Assembly (NCBI GenBank): GCA_038380435.1
Contig: JAWZYU010000007.1
Location: forward strand, 26,019,001 to 26,083,000
Reading direction: 5' to 3'
Source of the DNA: Ryuthela nishihirai
Lineage: Eukaryota > Arthropoda > Arachnida > Araneae > Heptathelidae
DNA length: 64,000 nucleotides
Part shown: positions 1 through 11,535 of the stretch, piece after piece
Layout: the number at the start of each line of letters is the position of its first letter
Numbering within the stretch: position 1 is the stretch's first letter
Program-made: the position numbers and the translations under genes
Notes under the pieces: generated by a model
The model's database searches: none
Told to the model about the DNA's origin: nothing
The model's input: the letters and a program-made list of their open reading frames with translations, nothing else

Positions 1-381
1 TTGGCTAATGATCAAATGCAAGTTGATATCAATTTCAAAAAGGTGTTGTCAATCAAAAATTGTTCACGGTAATAGCATGCAAGTGATTTTTGTTTTCGAA
101 GTAAAATATTATTACACAGCACAAAAGCATACATAATTCATCTTAACATACAAATAATAAAATAGTGATACTTTTTCAAAACATAAATATTTCACATAAC
201 ATAAAAACATACATAATTCATGATATATATATGATAATGAAGTGAAATAATTTTTTTCCAAAATAAAGGAAAAAAAAAAGATATAACGCGAAAACATACA
301 TAATATGTGATATATTAAAAAAAAAACGCTCGTGTTGGAACCGTAATTGAAATGCCCGAACCTAGGCGGTTTAAAATCCAT

Positions 382-555
382 GTCCCGTGGCCGAGTAAAG
401 CACGCTTGGCTATTGATCTAAGGGACCCGGGTAAGGCATGGATGTATATGTCGTTTTTCTGCTGAGGTCCTGCCATTCTCTCAGACCTACTCTGGCATAT
501 AAACTGACAGGCTCCTGTCAGACCTCTTTGGCAAGCAGCTGCTTGAGGGGGTATT
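382..555 (+). repeat. SINE-B copy (tRNA-derived), B box deleted
   Basis: Starts with a tRNA-like head (CCCGTGGCCGAGTAAAGC) and runs through the family body to the conserved end GCAAGCAGCTGCTTGAGGGGG. The same body recurs at 15859, 23722, 24009, 52860, 57056 and 58384. Compared with those copies the stretch around the B box is missing, so the head goes straight from GGGACCCGGG to TAAGGCATGG. A non-autonomous, Pol III type retroposon is inferred from the head. Confidence 0.8.
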
Positions 556-1439
556 TATTATATTATTATTTATTTTTTATTTAGTTCATTCCTAACTTTC
601 AATAAGAAAGTTTACTCCAATGCAATAAAAATATTTGTATTCAACTTGAATAAAGTACAAACAAATACACAAAGGAAGCATAAAAGAATAGAAATACAAA
701 CATGGTCGTTACAATTGGAATAAAAGGGATCCCAAACCATAAATAATAATAGTTGCTTGCCATAAACAAGAAATGGAATTTATATTTATGTCTTCCTCTG
801 CTACTAAATAAAATAAAATGGAGAAATTAAAAAATTAAAAAAATAATATTAAATGGCAACTAAAGAGAATGAGGCTAAAGTAATGTAACAAAGGACTCAA
901 TTTCAAAAATACTCAAGATACACAATTTCAGTTAAGTTTTTCCTCTGAGATTTCATTCCTCAAATTTATATTTAAATACACGGTTCGATATAGGAAATGC
1001 CCCATCATGAAGTATTTGTCAGAGCGCCATGCAAATAGGTGGGTATTTATCGACAGTCAGGTTATAGAAATGAGTGCAGTTGCGAACCAATCGCGTGATA
1101 GGTGAGGGAGATAACAGAGCAAAACGGCTCGGCGTAGCTTGGGGTCATCCTCGCCTGGTCGTGTGGACCACTGCATCGTAGTGATCTCGGTGGCGAAAGC
1201 ACGTATAAGGAGTGAGAATGCCTGGGCGATGTCATCAGGAATCCTACCCTCATATGGACACTTTTACCAGAGGGCTACGAACGGCTGTTGGTCTCTGTGT
1301 TGGATCAAGGAAAAAACACATTGGGATGGAACAACTGTGGGTTTAATTTAGTGAAAGTGGTTGAAGGAAGGTAACGTGTCTCTGTAAAGGGACTAATTCA
1401 CATAGGCGGACGTCTGAACGTCTCTATCGCCACATTCGA
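556..1439. other. no recognised feature
   Basis: AT-rich sequence with homopolymer runs, then a less AT-rich block from about 1020 to 1400. The short open frames there (1062-1253 minus, 1139-1351 plus) match no family I recognise. I see no gene. Confidence 0.5.
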
Positions 1440-4031
1440 CAGCAAGCCGTAGCAACCCCACAATTCTCAGACATGCATTGATCACATTAACGTCCGACTT
1501 GACATTAAACTCGACACAAATTCAATGATTTTTGGCAGTAGGATCGCAGACCACTACTTAATCGCGGCAATTTGCGGGAGAAGAAAACTTGGGAATTCGT
1601 CCAATCACACTAAAAAGCTAGACAGCAATTTTAACACGAAAACTATCTTAGATCATAAAAACATATGTAAAGAAATAAGTCTAACAGACTGGCTGGACAG
1701 AGGCACTGGAAACGAAACCCCAAATTCAGAACCAATATACGTACTTTATGAAACATTCATAAAAAAATATACGGCGATTGTTAACAATAACAAAATTAAT
1801 AAACTATCGGATGGCTCAAAAATGAAACAACGCAATTGTAGCAAAGACTGGATAAATCAGGAAATAATAAACTTAATACGTAAAAGAGACTCGGCTTGGA
1901 TTGGTTACAAAAATAACAAGAGAAACAGAAATTTTAAATTACTATACACAAACTTAAGAAACACAGTCACGTCCGTTATTAGGCAGGAAAAGAAAAAATA
2001 TTACTTCAAACAATTTGAGTCATGTAAAAATAAACCAAAGCAAAATTGGGAACTCATCAACCAAATTATCAACAATAAACCTAAAACTGACATTGACGAT
2101 TTTATCATGAAGAATATGCCACAAGGTATGTCTGAAACTCAAGCAGCAGAGAAATTTAACAACACCTTTGCAGACATTATTGTCAATCTCAGAGACGATA
2201 ACCGTATACAGAATCTCTCTACAGTTCCTAAACATATCCAACCTTCTGTCCCCTCAATTTTTATTCTTCCCATCTCAAAACAAGAAACTTTCAAAATTCT
2301 AAGTGACTTAAATGAAAGAAAATCGTGTGGATACGATCAGGTACACATTAAAGCATGCAAAACCTCCTTAGCTGATCTCGTGACAAACTTTATCAATGAA
2401 AGCATATCTACAGGAAACATCCCTAATAAACTCAAAATTGCTATTCTAAGACCAATTTACAAAAGTGAAACTAAATCCGATTGCGCTAACTATAGGCCCA
2501 TTGCCATCTTACCCGTCCTTCACAAAATACCTGAAAGATATGTAGCTAAGGTTCTAGCCAATTTCTTGAAAAAACATAACATTATTAGTGAAAAGCAATA
2601 TGGTTTCCAAAAAGGTAAAAATACAATTACACTTTTAACGGAGTTTTCTGACGTCATTAATGGAACTTTAAACAACGGAAAAAAAGCAGCAGCTATCTTT
2701 CTGGACTTTCGTAAGGCATTTGATACGTTGGATCACGATATTTTGCTTCAAAAATTGTATATTTATGGTGTCCGAGGTATTACCCTTAAATGGTTTGAAA
2801 ATTATTTAAAAAATAGAGTGCATGTTACCAAAATTAATGGCGTTTTTAGTGAGAAGAGAACAGTGGTACACTGGTGTTCCACAAGGTTCAATTTTAGGTC
2901 CGCTTTTATTCATTATTTATATTAATGATCTAGCTAACCTTAAACTGAAGGGCTCTCTTTATATATATGCTGATGACACCGCCTTGTTTAACGTGAATCA
3001 CAATGTAGGAGACGCAGTCCGAGATACACAGGATGATTTTAACAAAATTATTTACTGGTCTAACATTAATCGTATTTACATAAATTCAGGAAAAACCAAA
3101 TGGATGAGCTTTCATTCACCAGGATACTATGATCTCTCATCTTATGCAATTAAAAAACCACGAACCCTTGTGTCCCCACAACATGATAAATTATGACCCT
3201 GACTGCTGCGACTGTGATGTTATTGAGCGTGTTGAGAGCCATAAATATCTTGGACTCTACATGGACACAACCTTCCGATGGAATACACATATTCAAAAGT
3301 TAGCAGGGAAATTACGTCTATGTGTATCTAAACTTTATAAACTACAATTTGTTGCAAGCACACATACATGTATTTTGGTTTACAAAGCTATCTGTGAATC
3401 TATATTGACCTATGGTTTGACAATATACGGCTCAACTAACCTCACAAATATAAAGAAAATAGAAACTATTCAATCATCCATTGCTAAAAATATAATCCCA
3501 TACAACTTAAGAAATTCATCTTATTATAGCGAAGAAAGACTAAATTATCTAGGCGTACTCTCTTTTCACAACCTTTACAAATACAGCATCACTTTAAAAT
3601 ATTTTTTTGATAATCAATTTAAATCTAAAATCTCTCATGGGAAAAACACAAGGTTACAATCCAAAAATTATTTCCAACTTCCAAAAATATTAAACAATTA
3701 CGGGAAATGTACAAGGGCATATACAATACCTTACGTGTTCAATCAACTGCCAAGGGAAATTATTTTTTTAAACAATTTTAAAGAAATCAAAAATAAGACA
3801 AAAAATTTTCTTCTAGGCACTAAATTTTAAATAAAAATTTCAACCACCACAATGGAGCTTCCACTGGAATTCATATAATTTGATGACATTGTTTTAAACT
3901 ATATCTTATGTATTTTCATGTAACATTATTATTCTTCTCTCCTGCAGATAAGCAGATGCTTTGCGGGTCATTTGTTTAAACTTTTGTATAACTAACATGA
4001 ATATGAATAAAGATTATTATTATTATTATTA
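1440..4031 (+). mobile_element. LINE-A non-LTR retrotransposon, 5'-truncated
   Basis: A Jockey-superfamily-like LINE. It begins within the end of an endonuclease domain (CIDHIN-like and ADHYLI at about 1470-1560), continues through reverse transcriptase, and ends in a 3' UTR with the landmark CTCCTGCAGATAAGC near 3942, an AATAAA signal and an (ATT)n tail at 4008-4031. A second copy with the same order and 3' landmark lies at 43480-46930, and a 3' scrap lies at 21300-21430. The tail shows the insertion orientation. Clade (Jockey, Daphne or CR1 group) is inferred from motif style only. Confidence 0.85.
1525..3830 (+). pseudogene. LINE-A ORF2 relic: endonuclease end plus reverse transcriptase
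   Basis: The first open stretch (1525-2925, 466 codons) carries the endonuclease tail, a linker, then RT blocks: NYRPIAILPVLHK near residue 321, QYGFQKGKN near 358 and motif A FLDFRKAFDTLDHD near 391. A frameshift near 2867 moves reading to the frame holding VPQGSILGPLLF and motif C YADDTALF (about 2966). A second frameshift near 3150 leads to the HKYLGLYMDTTFRWNTHIQ region and the C-terminal thumb, which ends at 3830. Catalytic aspartates are still present, but two frameshifts and a missing endonuclease core make this copy dead. It matches 44177-46236 piece by piece. Confidence 0.88.
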
Positions 4032-4390
4032 AAAAAAAATCCAGAATGGACGACATTCGGCATGGTGTACAGGCAGCTACCGTCATCCCTGTGTCGATAC
4101 GGACTGCGAATTGCAGATTGGCTGAGGCAGGTTAGCGCTCTCGCCAGCTATTGCGACGACTGCCGCTCATTTCAGCACATCGTTGCACAAGGTTGCAGTG
4201 GTGATGTACCAGACATGCGTGGCAGAACGAATGGAACCATGTCGTACTCAACAACAAGTCGAACAACGCCATCTACTGCGTGAAGATGCCATTTCCGACC
4301 CTACATTACTCTATGATTCCGATTCGTCTTTGTGCATCCTACCCCTACCAGAAGTTTCTACGCGCTTAACTGAATCACCCTGTATATGTA
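4032..4390. other. unclassified segment ending in CACCCTGTATA
   Basis: Less AT-rich than its surroundings, with two overlapping open frames of about 73 codons, neither recognised. It directly abuts the LINE-A tail and ends in TCACCCTGTATAT, the same terminal motif as the fold-back element at 28289-28715. It may be the remnant of an element with TACAGGGTG ends, but the other end is not visible. Confidence 0.3.
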
Positions 4391-5221
4391 TATTAGATGA
4401 GATTTAGAGGGAGGGAAGGCAATTACTGAATTTTATTAGTTTCCGTTTAAAAAAAATGGGCATGAGGTTCGGAGGTGATGTCATGTAAGGTTTAAAATTC
4501 TGTAGATATTTTTCCCTTTTTCTGTGACAAAAAGAATCTAAATGATTTAAAACTAGCTGAAGTGTACGTGGGTTTACTCGAGTCTCACTTTTGAAATGCA
4601 ATTTGCATATTCTGATTTTCACTTTGTGAATTTTCCCCTTCCCTCCCTTCACCCCCTCTGCACAGATTCAGCACGTATACAATATTGTAATAAGGAAAAA
4701 AATATGATTAAGTACATTGTTGCCAACTACGAAAAAGAGATCCTTATAAACGACTCAGAGAAAAATCGTTAAAAGCCGCTAAATACTTCATAATAACTAT
4801 TTGAACCTCCCCCCCCCCCCCAAACAATATGTTAATCTCTTTTAGGTCTTGCTTTCACCTGAGAAAGAAATTATATATTTCCCGAGTTACTTTTCAACAT
4901 GCTATATAATGGAAGCGAAAAAAACGAACGGAAAAAGAAGGAAGATTACTACGCCGAAAAATTTAGAAATTGCAACACTTAATTTGGCAGCGTTTATCAT
5001 TTCCCGTAGGAGTAGCATGGTAAATATTTTGATTTTCTAGCAATTTCCCCCTTTCGGAATTTCGACTTGAAATTGGCCATTAAAGCTTAACGACAATGAA
5101 AAACCTCTCATAAAATTTTGAAGCATCTGGCACGATATTCCGTTGAGCTATGGCTGACACAAACAGACAGACAAACAGATATCTTGTTTTATTATAGATG
5201 AATATAAAGTGAATTCTATTC
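4391..5221. other. no gene; C tract and a CAGACAGAC motif
   Basis: No recognisable gene. It contains a run of cytosines near 4808 and, at about 5160-5205, a CAGACAGAC-rich stretch followed by TTTTATTATAGAT. A similar stretch occurs at 54065-54110 and, inverted, inside the large inverted repeat near 35290-35350. This looks like the end of an unidentified dispersed element. Confidence 0.4.
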
Positions 5222-7345
5222 GTGGTTGTCTCAGAATTTAAAAATTTATGACCAGGATTCACTTACTTTGTAAGTAACTTTCCTAATATTTCGACTCCTG
5301 ACTGGGGTCGTCTTCCGAGGAGGTTGCAGCTATTTTGGAACTTTCAATTTTGTAGTAGTGGTTTCCAGATTATAGGCGACCAATAACCAAGCATATCGTT
5401 CATGGCACCATCTGTTGATTGTTTTAATAATCCTCCTTCTGCTTTTCTTATGAATGCATTTTTTTTTCTTTTTTAATTATTGTTGTTGGGTTCCAGTCTA
5501 TTTATGAATATTTTTTTCTACTTGTCTGTCCAGTCCTGTTTTATTTTGTTTGTTTTTAATTGCGGCTTTGCATTCTTTTATTCCTATTTCTAGTGTTCTT
5601 CCTGTTTCTCCAATATAAGTTTTTTTATATTCACATGATACTTTATAAATTATTCCTCTTTCTCTGTATATATATTTTTTCTTGTTGTTTGGTGTCTAGG
5701 GTATATTTTTTATTTTCTTGTCCAGGTCTGGTGTTATTCTTATATTGAATTTATTGCTATTCTATGGATTTTCTTTTCAAATAGACCTTTATGATAAAGC
5801 AATTTTTTTTTAGTGAAGTACAGTTTTTATTTTGTTCCATTTGATTTATCTACTTTTCTGTTTTTTATCTTTAGAATGAAATTGGCATGATAATGGTTTT
5901 CTGCAAGATTTTTTTCAATTTTTTTAATTTCCGCTATTGTTTGTTCTCCCTCTGTGTTTTGTAATTGAAATTTCTTTATTGCTTGGTCGATTAAATATTT
6001 CTTTATATGTGTTGTGTGGTTAGAGTGAAAGTCTAGTATTTTTCCCGTATTGATTGGTTTTTTTTTTTGTATTAGTGATTGGGATTTTTTCATCTGTTAT
6101 TTTTAGCGTGATATCTAAGAAGTTGATGATGTTTCTTTTCCTATTTTTATGTTAAATTTTAAGTCTTTTTCGAATGAGTTAATTTTGTTTAAAAAATCTT
6201 CTGGGTTGGGTTGTTTTACTTCTGAGCGGCACTTTTTTGCACACCATGGGCTAAATGGCCAGGTCACAAGCACCCAGAATACTCAGAGAAGGTTGGGGGG
6301 AGGAAATCCACTGGAACAGCTGTTGGGAGGCAGATGGTAGTCTCCCGTCAAAGCTATCCAGCGTGTTCTTTAACGTGCTCAGGGTATGGCTCTCCAGCAC
6401 ACTGTGCCACGGCTTAACGTCCCATCCGGCGGACGGCGGCCTTTCCAAGCCAATCGTTGTTCCCTATTGGCCGTGGGCAAGGCGGGGGGAGTTTTGCGCA
6501 GATAAATCTGAACGCTGACCCAGCTAGGACTCGAACCTGGGAACTATAGATTACGAGCCTGGCACGCTACCGACTGAGCCACCCCCGCCCCAAAATTATT
6601 CTGGGAGGTTGAAGAGGTGTGCTGAAGATGAAGAGGATGTCATTCATATATCTTTGGTAGAATTTTATTTCTGGTCGAGGAATGATTTTTCCCCCAGTGA
6701 TATAGGTAAAAATTCGCTAAATACGGAGCTAATGGTGATCCCATAGAAATCCCATCTCTTGAAATTGGAAAAAATTGTTATCCAGTGAAAATTTTAATAA
6801 AACGAAAATTGCCTCTATTTCTGAAATGAATATATTTCCGTCATTTTTTTTCTTCTAATTTTACTTTGAGGACTTTTTTTTAGAATATCTGTATTAATAT
6901 TGGCATACATGAATTCCACATCATAACTTACAATTATGGGCTTATGAATTCTTTCCATTGGTTTTAAGTTTTCAACCAGTTCTATTGAATTTTTTAGAAG
7001 AGTGGGAGGTGATTCTATCCATTGTTACAGCTTTTTCAGGATAAGTGTTTCAGTATTTACCAGTGATGTGTTTTTGGTGTCTGCTATGGGTCTTAGTGGT
7101 ATTTCCTCTTTATGTAATATTATTGTTCTTACAACTGTTGTGCTGTTCTCATTTTTATTTTGATATATGGTTTAAAGTCTTCACTTAGGTTTTTATATCT
7201 TTTTAGTTTTACTATGAGATTATTGAGTTTTTCAATGTATTTTCAGTTGGATCTCTTTTGTTTCTGTGTTTTGTGGTTTCTTCAATTCCTCTTTCCTTTT
7301 TTCTATGCAATATTTCTGTACGTGATAGCTGTTGTTCTACTTTTG
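5222..7345 (-). mobile_element. Penelope-like element, minus copy (left half of an inverted pair)
   Basis: Read on the minus strand this matches the plus copy at 7346-9150 over nearly its whole length: reverse transcriptase, GIY-YIG region (antisense of the YIGETG coding stretch near 5610-5640) and 3' region. Coding frames are broken. A SINE-A at 6206-6591 interrupts it. Both copies begin at about the same internal point and meet near 7346, where TGTACGTGATAGCT and AGCTATTCACGTACA face each other across about 30 bp. PLE copies are known to occur as tandem or inverted partial dimers, but such a tight head-to-head symmetry is notable. Confidence 0.8.
6206..6591 (-). repeat. SINE-A, full length, inside Penelope copy
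   Basis: Complete 386-bp copy with tRNA-like head at the right end and TTGGGTTG tail at the left. Flanks carry a slightly diverged target-site duplication: AAAATCTTCTGGG at 6193-6205 and AAAATTATTCTGGG at 6592-6605. The other Penelope copy has one uninterrupted version of this site near 8111-8135, so the insertion happened after the two copies existed. Confidence 0.93.
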
Positions 7346-7458
7346 TCTGCTTTCAGAGCTATTCACGTACAAAAAAGATTACATAGAAAAAATGTAATAG
7401 GAGTTAAAGAAACCACAATACGTACACGGAAATAAAAGAAGATCAGACTAAAAATACA

Positions 7459-8880
7459 GTGAAAACACTCAATAATCTCATTGTAAAAGTAAAAAGATAT
7501 AAAAAGCTAAATGAAGACTTTAAACCATATAACCAAATAAATATGAGAACAGCACAAATGTACGCAACAACGAAACTACATACAGAGAAAATACCATTAA
7601 AACCCATAGTACACACCAAAAACAGACCATTGGTATATATTGAAAAATGTATTCTAAAAAAACCTGAACAATGGATAGAACCACCTCCCACTCTTCTAAA
7701 ATAATTCAATAGAACTGGTTGAAAAACATAAAAACAATGGAAAGAATTGAAATCCATAATTGCAAGTTATGATGTGGAATCCATGTATACCAATATTAAT
7801 ACATATATTCTAAAAATGATTCTCAAAGAAAAACTAGAAGAAAAAGAAAATGACGGGAAAAATATTCATTTTAGTAATAGAAGCAATTTTGGATTTATTA
7901 AAATTTTCACTGGATAACCATTTTTTTCCAATTTCAAGATAAATTTTACAAAAAAAAAAATCAAGGACTAGCTATGGGATCACCATTAGCTCCGTATATA
8001 GCGAATTTTTTCCTCTGGAAAAACAGTTCCCTTTCTCGGCCAAAAATAAAATTCTACCAAAGATACATGGATGACATCCTCTACATATTCAGCGCAACCG
8101 ACAGAAACCTCCCAGAAGATTTTTTAAACAAAATTAACTCATTGGAAAAAGACAAAATTTACGATAAAAATAGGTAAAGAAAGCATCATCAACTTCTTAG
8201 ATATCACGCTAAAAATAACAGATGAAAAAATCCCAATCACTAATACAAAAAAACCAATCAATACGGGAAAAATACTAGACTTTCACTCTAACCACACAAC
8301 ACATATAAAGTAAAAATTTAATCGACCAAGCAATAAAGAAAATTCAATTACAAAACACAGAGGGAGAACAAACAACAGCGAAAATTAAAAAAATTTAAAA
8401 AAATCTTGCAGAAAACCATTATCCTGCCAATTTCATTCTAAAGATAAAAAGAAAAAAGTAGATAAATCAAATGGAACAAAAGAAAAACTGTACTTCACTA
8501 AAAAAATTGCCTTGTCATAAAGGTCTATTTGGAAAAAAATCCGTAGAATAGCAATAAATTCAATATAAGAATAACACCAGACCTGGACAAGAAAATAAAA
8601 AATACACCCCAGACACCAAACAACAAGAAAAAAATATGTAGAGAGAAAGAGGAATAATTTATAAAGTATCATGTGAATATAAAAAAACCATATATTGGAG
8701 AAACAGGAAGAACACTAGAAAGAGGAATAAAAGAATACAAAACCTCAATTAAAAACAAACTAAATGAAACAGGATTGGACAGACAGAGAAAAACTATTTA
8801 TAAAATAGACTGGAACCCAACAACAATAATTAAAAAGAAAAAAATGCATTCATAAGAAAAGCAGAAGAAGGATTATTAAA
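7459..8880 (+). pseudogene. Penelope-like RT plus GIY-YIG endonuclease, broken
   Basis: Recognisable blocks in order: an N-terminal RT region (7459-7704, with KIPLKPIVHTKNRPL); SYDVESMYTNIN (about 7763-7798), the first catalytic block with its aspartate; LAMGSPLAPYIANFF and YMDDILYIFS (about 7968-8095), the YxDD catalytic block; ESIINFLDITLK (about 8180-8215); and the GIY-YIG signature YIGETGRTLERG (about 8691-8726). In the family, RT and GIY-YIG act together in target-primed retrotransposition. Stops and frame changes between blocks show that this copy cannot make a full protein. Confidence 0.85.
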
Positions 8881-8982
8881 ACAATCAACAGATGGCGCAA
8901 TGAACGATATGCTTGGTAATTGGTGTAGGGAGCCTCTAATTTGGAGGCTAATTTCACCATTTTTACAGCACCTTGAACCTAC

Positions 8983-9028
8983 TTGTAGTAGTGGTTGCCA
9001 GATTATAATCTGGCAACCACTACTACAA
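8983..9028. repeat. 46-bp perfect palindrome
   Basis: The left half (TTGTAGTAGTGGTTGCCAGAT...) is exactly mirrored by the right half, with the centre between 9005 and 9006. The minus Penelope copy has only one half (near 5352-5375), so the palindrome arose in this copy together with an adjacent insertion of about 70 bp. That insertion itself contains a short hairpin (AGCCTC/GAGGCT near 8930-8950). Confidence 0.9.
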
Positions 9029-9060
9029 AAGAAAGAAAGTTCCAAGATAGCTGCAACCCC

Positions 9061-9099
9061 CTCGGAAGACGACCCCATTCATGGGTCGAAATATTAGGA
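9061..9099 (+). other. possible degenerate hammerhead-like motif in Penelope 3' region
   Basis: A hairpin GACCC..GGGTC is followed directly by GAAA and TATTAGGA, and preceded by GGAAGAC. Penelope-like elements are known to carry minimal hammerhead ribozymes with a CUGANGA-stem II-GAAA core. Here the CUGANGA half is not intact, so self-cleavage is doubtful. The minus copy holds the same region at about 5283-5325. The assignment is inference from layout. Confidence 0.25.
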
Positions 9100-9150
9100 A
9101 AGGTATTCACAAAGAAAGTGAATCCTGGTCTAAAGTTTTAAATTATAATA

Positions 9151-10085
9151 CACTAAAAAGTGAACAACCTTAGAAAAAGAAAATAATTTAGGTAACTCAG
9201 AGAGGAATAGGGTGGTCAAAATTTACGTGTCCAGGAGCGGTCAAAGGAACCCCATTTTATTTTATTTTGGGGAGGGGGAGGGAGAGGAGCGTTGAAGAAC
9301 TCTGAATAAAAATAACTCAATGGAATTGCGCGCGGTTTTCTCTGGTTCGTTCTCTTAGTCTGTGGAGTACGGGACTGTCAACGTTACCGCCTCCCCCTCC
9401 AATTGGGATTATCCCTGTATATAGTGTTACATAGGGGAGAGGTTTAAAATTCGTCTGATACATAGTATTACGCAATTTATAGACAACCCCTAAAATGGCA
9501 ATGCCATCATTATTGGACTTTTATACAGACTGTGTCGTTTCCGTCACAGATTACCTCATTCTGTTCACTGAAACGGCTGCTGCAAAGAAACAGTCAATGG
9601 AGGCAATTCAAAGGGAATTGTCTGGAAGGTTTCCAGTTTTGGTCTGTTTCTTCCTGCGAACAGAAGCATGTGTAATGTAAGTAAAATGCAGAGGTATTTT
9701 GGGTGTGGAGGCAAGTTCTCTGAAACACTGTAGAGCAATTTACAGAACAGGAATGGTCGAACTTAATATGTGATAAAACAAATATTTTGACTATTGGTTC
9801 AGATATAAATTTAGTGAACAGCACAAACAGTAGGAGAAGAAACCTAACTAGGAACAAATGGCTCTGAGTGTAAGTTAGATCTATGTTGCGTCAATAAGAA
9901 ACTCTTGTGGTTTAGGTCGTGGTGCTTGTGTCTTGGGCACTCACCCTGCACCATTACATTTACGACACTGAGCAAGAATTTCGGAAAAAGAGTACTTATA
10001 TTCCTTATCGTATTTGTAAAGAATGCCACTGAACAAGAAGCTCAGATAAAGTGTATTTATGAGGCTTACTGTACTTATAAAGAAT
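9151..10085. other. no recognised gene
   Basis: Mixed-composition sequence. An open frame at 9495-9680 (61 codons) ends just before GTAAGT, which could be chance. I recognise no protein family and no repeat family shared with the rest of the window. Confidence 0.4.
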
Positions 10086-11202
10086 AGCATAATAATAATA
10101 ATAATAATAATAATAATTTATTTCCATATTCACTTATAAAAACATTACATAAAAATTTTCAATCAAATATTGAATGGAAACATGAAGAACAAAACAAAAT
10201 TGAAAACGATAAAAAAAATATAAGCGAAGAAAAGTATCTTCCAAATATTACCAAGGGGTGTAACAAACTCGTCCAAGTAATAAAATAAGTTATGTACAAA
10301 TCAGCAGAGAACATTAGCTGCAAATACTAAAAAAGGAATTTTAAGTAATTACATTAAAGAAATATTCAAAATTATTTGTCTTATTTAAAAATTCTTTGAG
10401 TTTGTGTTTAAATGTAATTTGATTCTTTAGGTTTGTAATATCATCTGGTAATGAACTGAACATTTTTGGAACTGGGTAGAAATTTTATTTTTGACACACT
10501 GTTTTGTTAACTTTCGGGACAACTTAAATTTTTTTCCGATTCTCTAGAATAATATTATTTTATCTTCAATATAAATCATTCAGAATTATTAAAGAGAAAT
10601 AGTATGGACTTGAATAAAAGATTTTATGAGTGTTAGAAGAGAATTATGTGAATAAATATTCATCAAGGTTTCATCTCTTATGTTTTAACGTTTTAAATAC
10701 ACATTTTACTATTCTATTTCGCAATGTAATGGCAGGATTTATATTTGAAAATTAATCACACCCCATGCACAGATTCCTTACTGTAGCAGAATGAACCAAG
10801 CAATAATAAAGAATCGTTAAAAAATTACGATCAACGTTTTTTTTTTTACAAAATAAGACTTATACAATATAAATCTTAATTTCTTAACCAAAGTAGTTAG
10901 TTTGCGATTTCCATTTTAAATTATTATCAGTAATAATACCAAGATATTTAAAGCTAAGTATTTCTTCTATACTTTAACAGGTACAATTAGTAAAATTTTA
11001 AACACAGTGAAATTTCACATTTAATTGTTGAAAGAAGCTCCATTTTAACTGAAAATTAATGCATTTAGTTTTAGTAATATTTATAGTTAATTTATTTAAT
11101 TTAAGCAATGTATTTAATGTAAACAAATCCTCTTCGATATTATTTTTTAATTCTGACAGATTTTTATCCCATATTTTAAGGTAGTGTCATCATCAAATCC
11201 AA
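10086..11202 (-). mobile_element. LINE 3' fragment (RT C-terminal half), minus strand
   Basis: Read on the minus strand it starts at a decayed RT catalytic block (GFDDDTTL, near 11170-11200), passes LKYLGI-like and YYCLVHS-like blocks, and ends with a trinucleotide tail visible here as (AAT)n at 10089-10116. No open frame survives. The order is that of a Jockey/CR1-type RT, similar in style to LINE-D at 48190-51504. The 5' side stops at the SINE-A at 11203. Confidence 0.65.
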
Positions 11203-11535
11203 CAATGACCAGGTCACATGGTCCCCGAAGGCTCAGAGAAGGTTGGGGGAGGGTACCCACTGGAACAGCTGTTGGGAGACAGATGGTAGCCCCCGTCAAG
11301 GCCATCCAGCGTGTTCTTTAATGTGCATAGGGTATACGGCCGTAGCTCCCGTACACGGGGCTACGGCTTAACATCACATCCGACGGACGGCGACCTTTCC
11401 AAGCCCATCGGTATCCCCAACTGACCGCGGGGGAATTTTTCGGAGATAAATCTCAATGCTGACCCAGCTGGGACTCGAACCTGGGAACTACAGATTACGA
11501 GTCTGGCGCACTACCTACTGAGCCACCCCCGCCGC
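11203..11535 (-). repeat. SINE-A, tail truncated
   Basis: tRNA-like head at the right end (CCACCCCCGCC) and body intact, but the tail module with the conserved TGAGCGGCAC and CCAAC repeats is missing. The copy begins directly at GACCAGGTCACATGG next to the LINE fragment. Loss of the 3' end is unusual for a retroposon and suggests a later deletion. Confidence 0.9.

Larger units (their letters stand above)
7346..9150 (+). mobile_element. Penelope-like element, plus copy (right half of an inverted pair)
   Basis: A 5'-truncated Penelope-like retroelement. From 5' to 3' it holds RT blocks, a GIY-YIG endonuclease region and a 3' section shared with the minus copy to about 9150. Relative to the minus copy it has an extra segment of about 70 bp and a 46-bp perfect palindrome at 8983-9028. 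Several frameshifts and stops interrupt coding. Confidence 0.85.

Noticed and set aside
112..381. 89-codon frame on the minus strand with several hydrophobic stretches
   Set aside because: It lies in AT-rich simple sequence with imperfect internal repeats and no recognised domain or family.
1139..1351. 70-codon frame considered as a Tc1 or LINE fragment
   Set aside because: No block could be aligned with confidence to any transposase or RT motif.
5560..5748. Hydrophobic 62-codon frame resembling a membrane protein
   Set aside because: It is antisense to the Penelope-like GIY-YIG region. T-rich antisense of A-rich coding gives Phe/Leu-rich frames. The same holds for 7160-7435 and 8433-8672.
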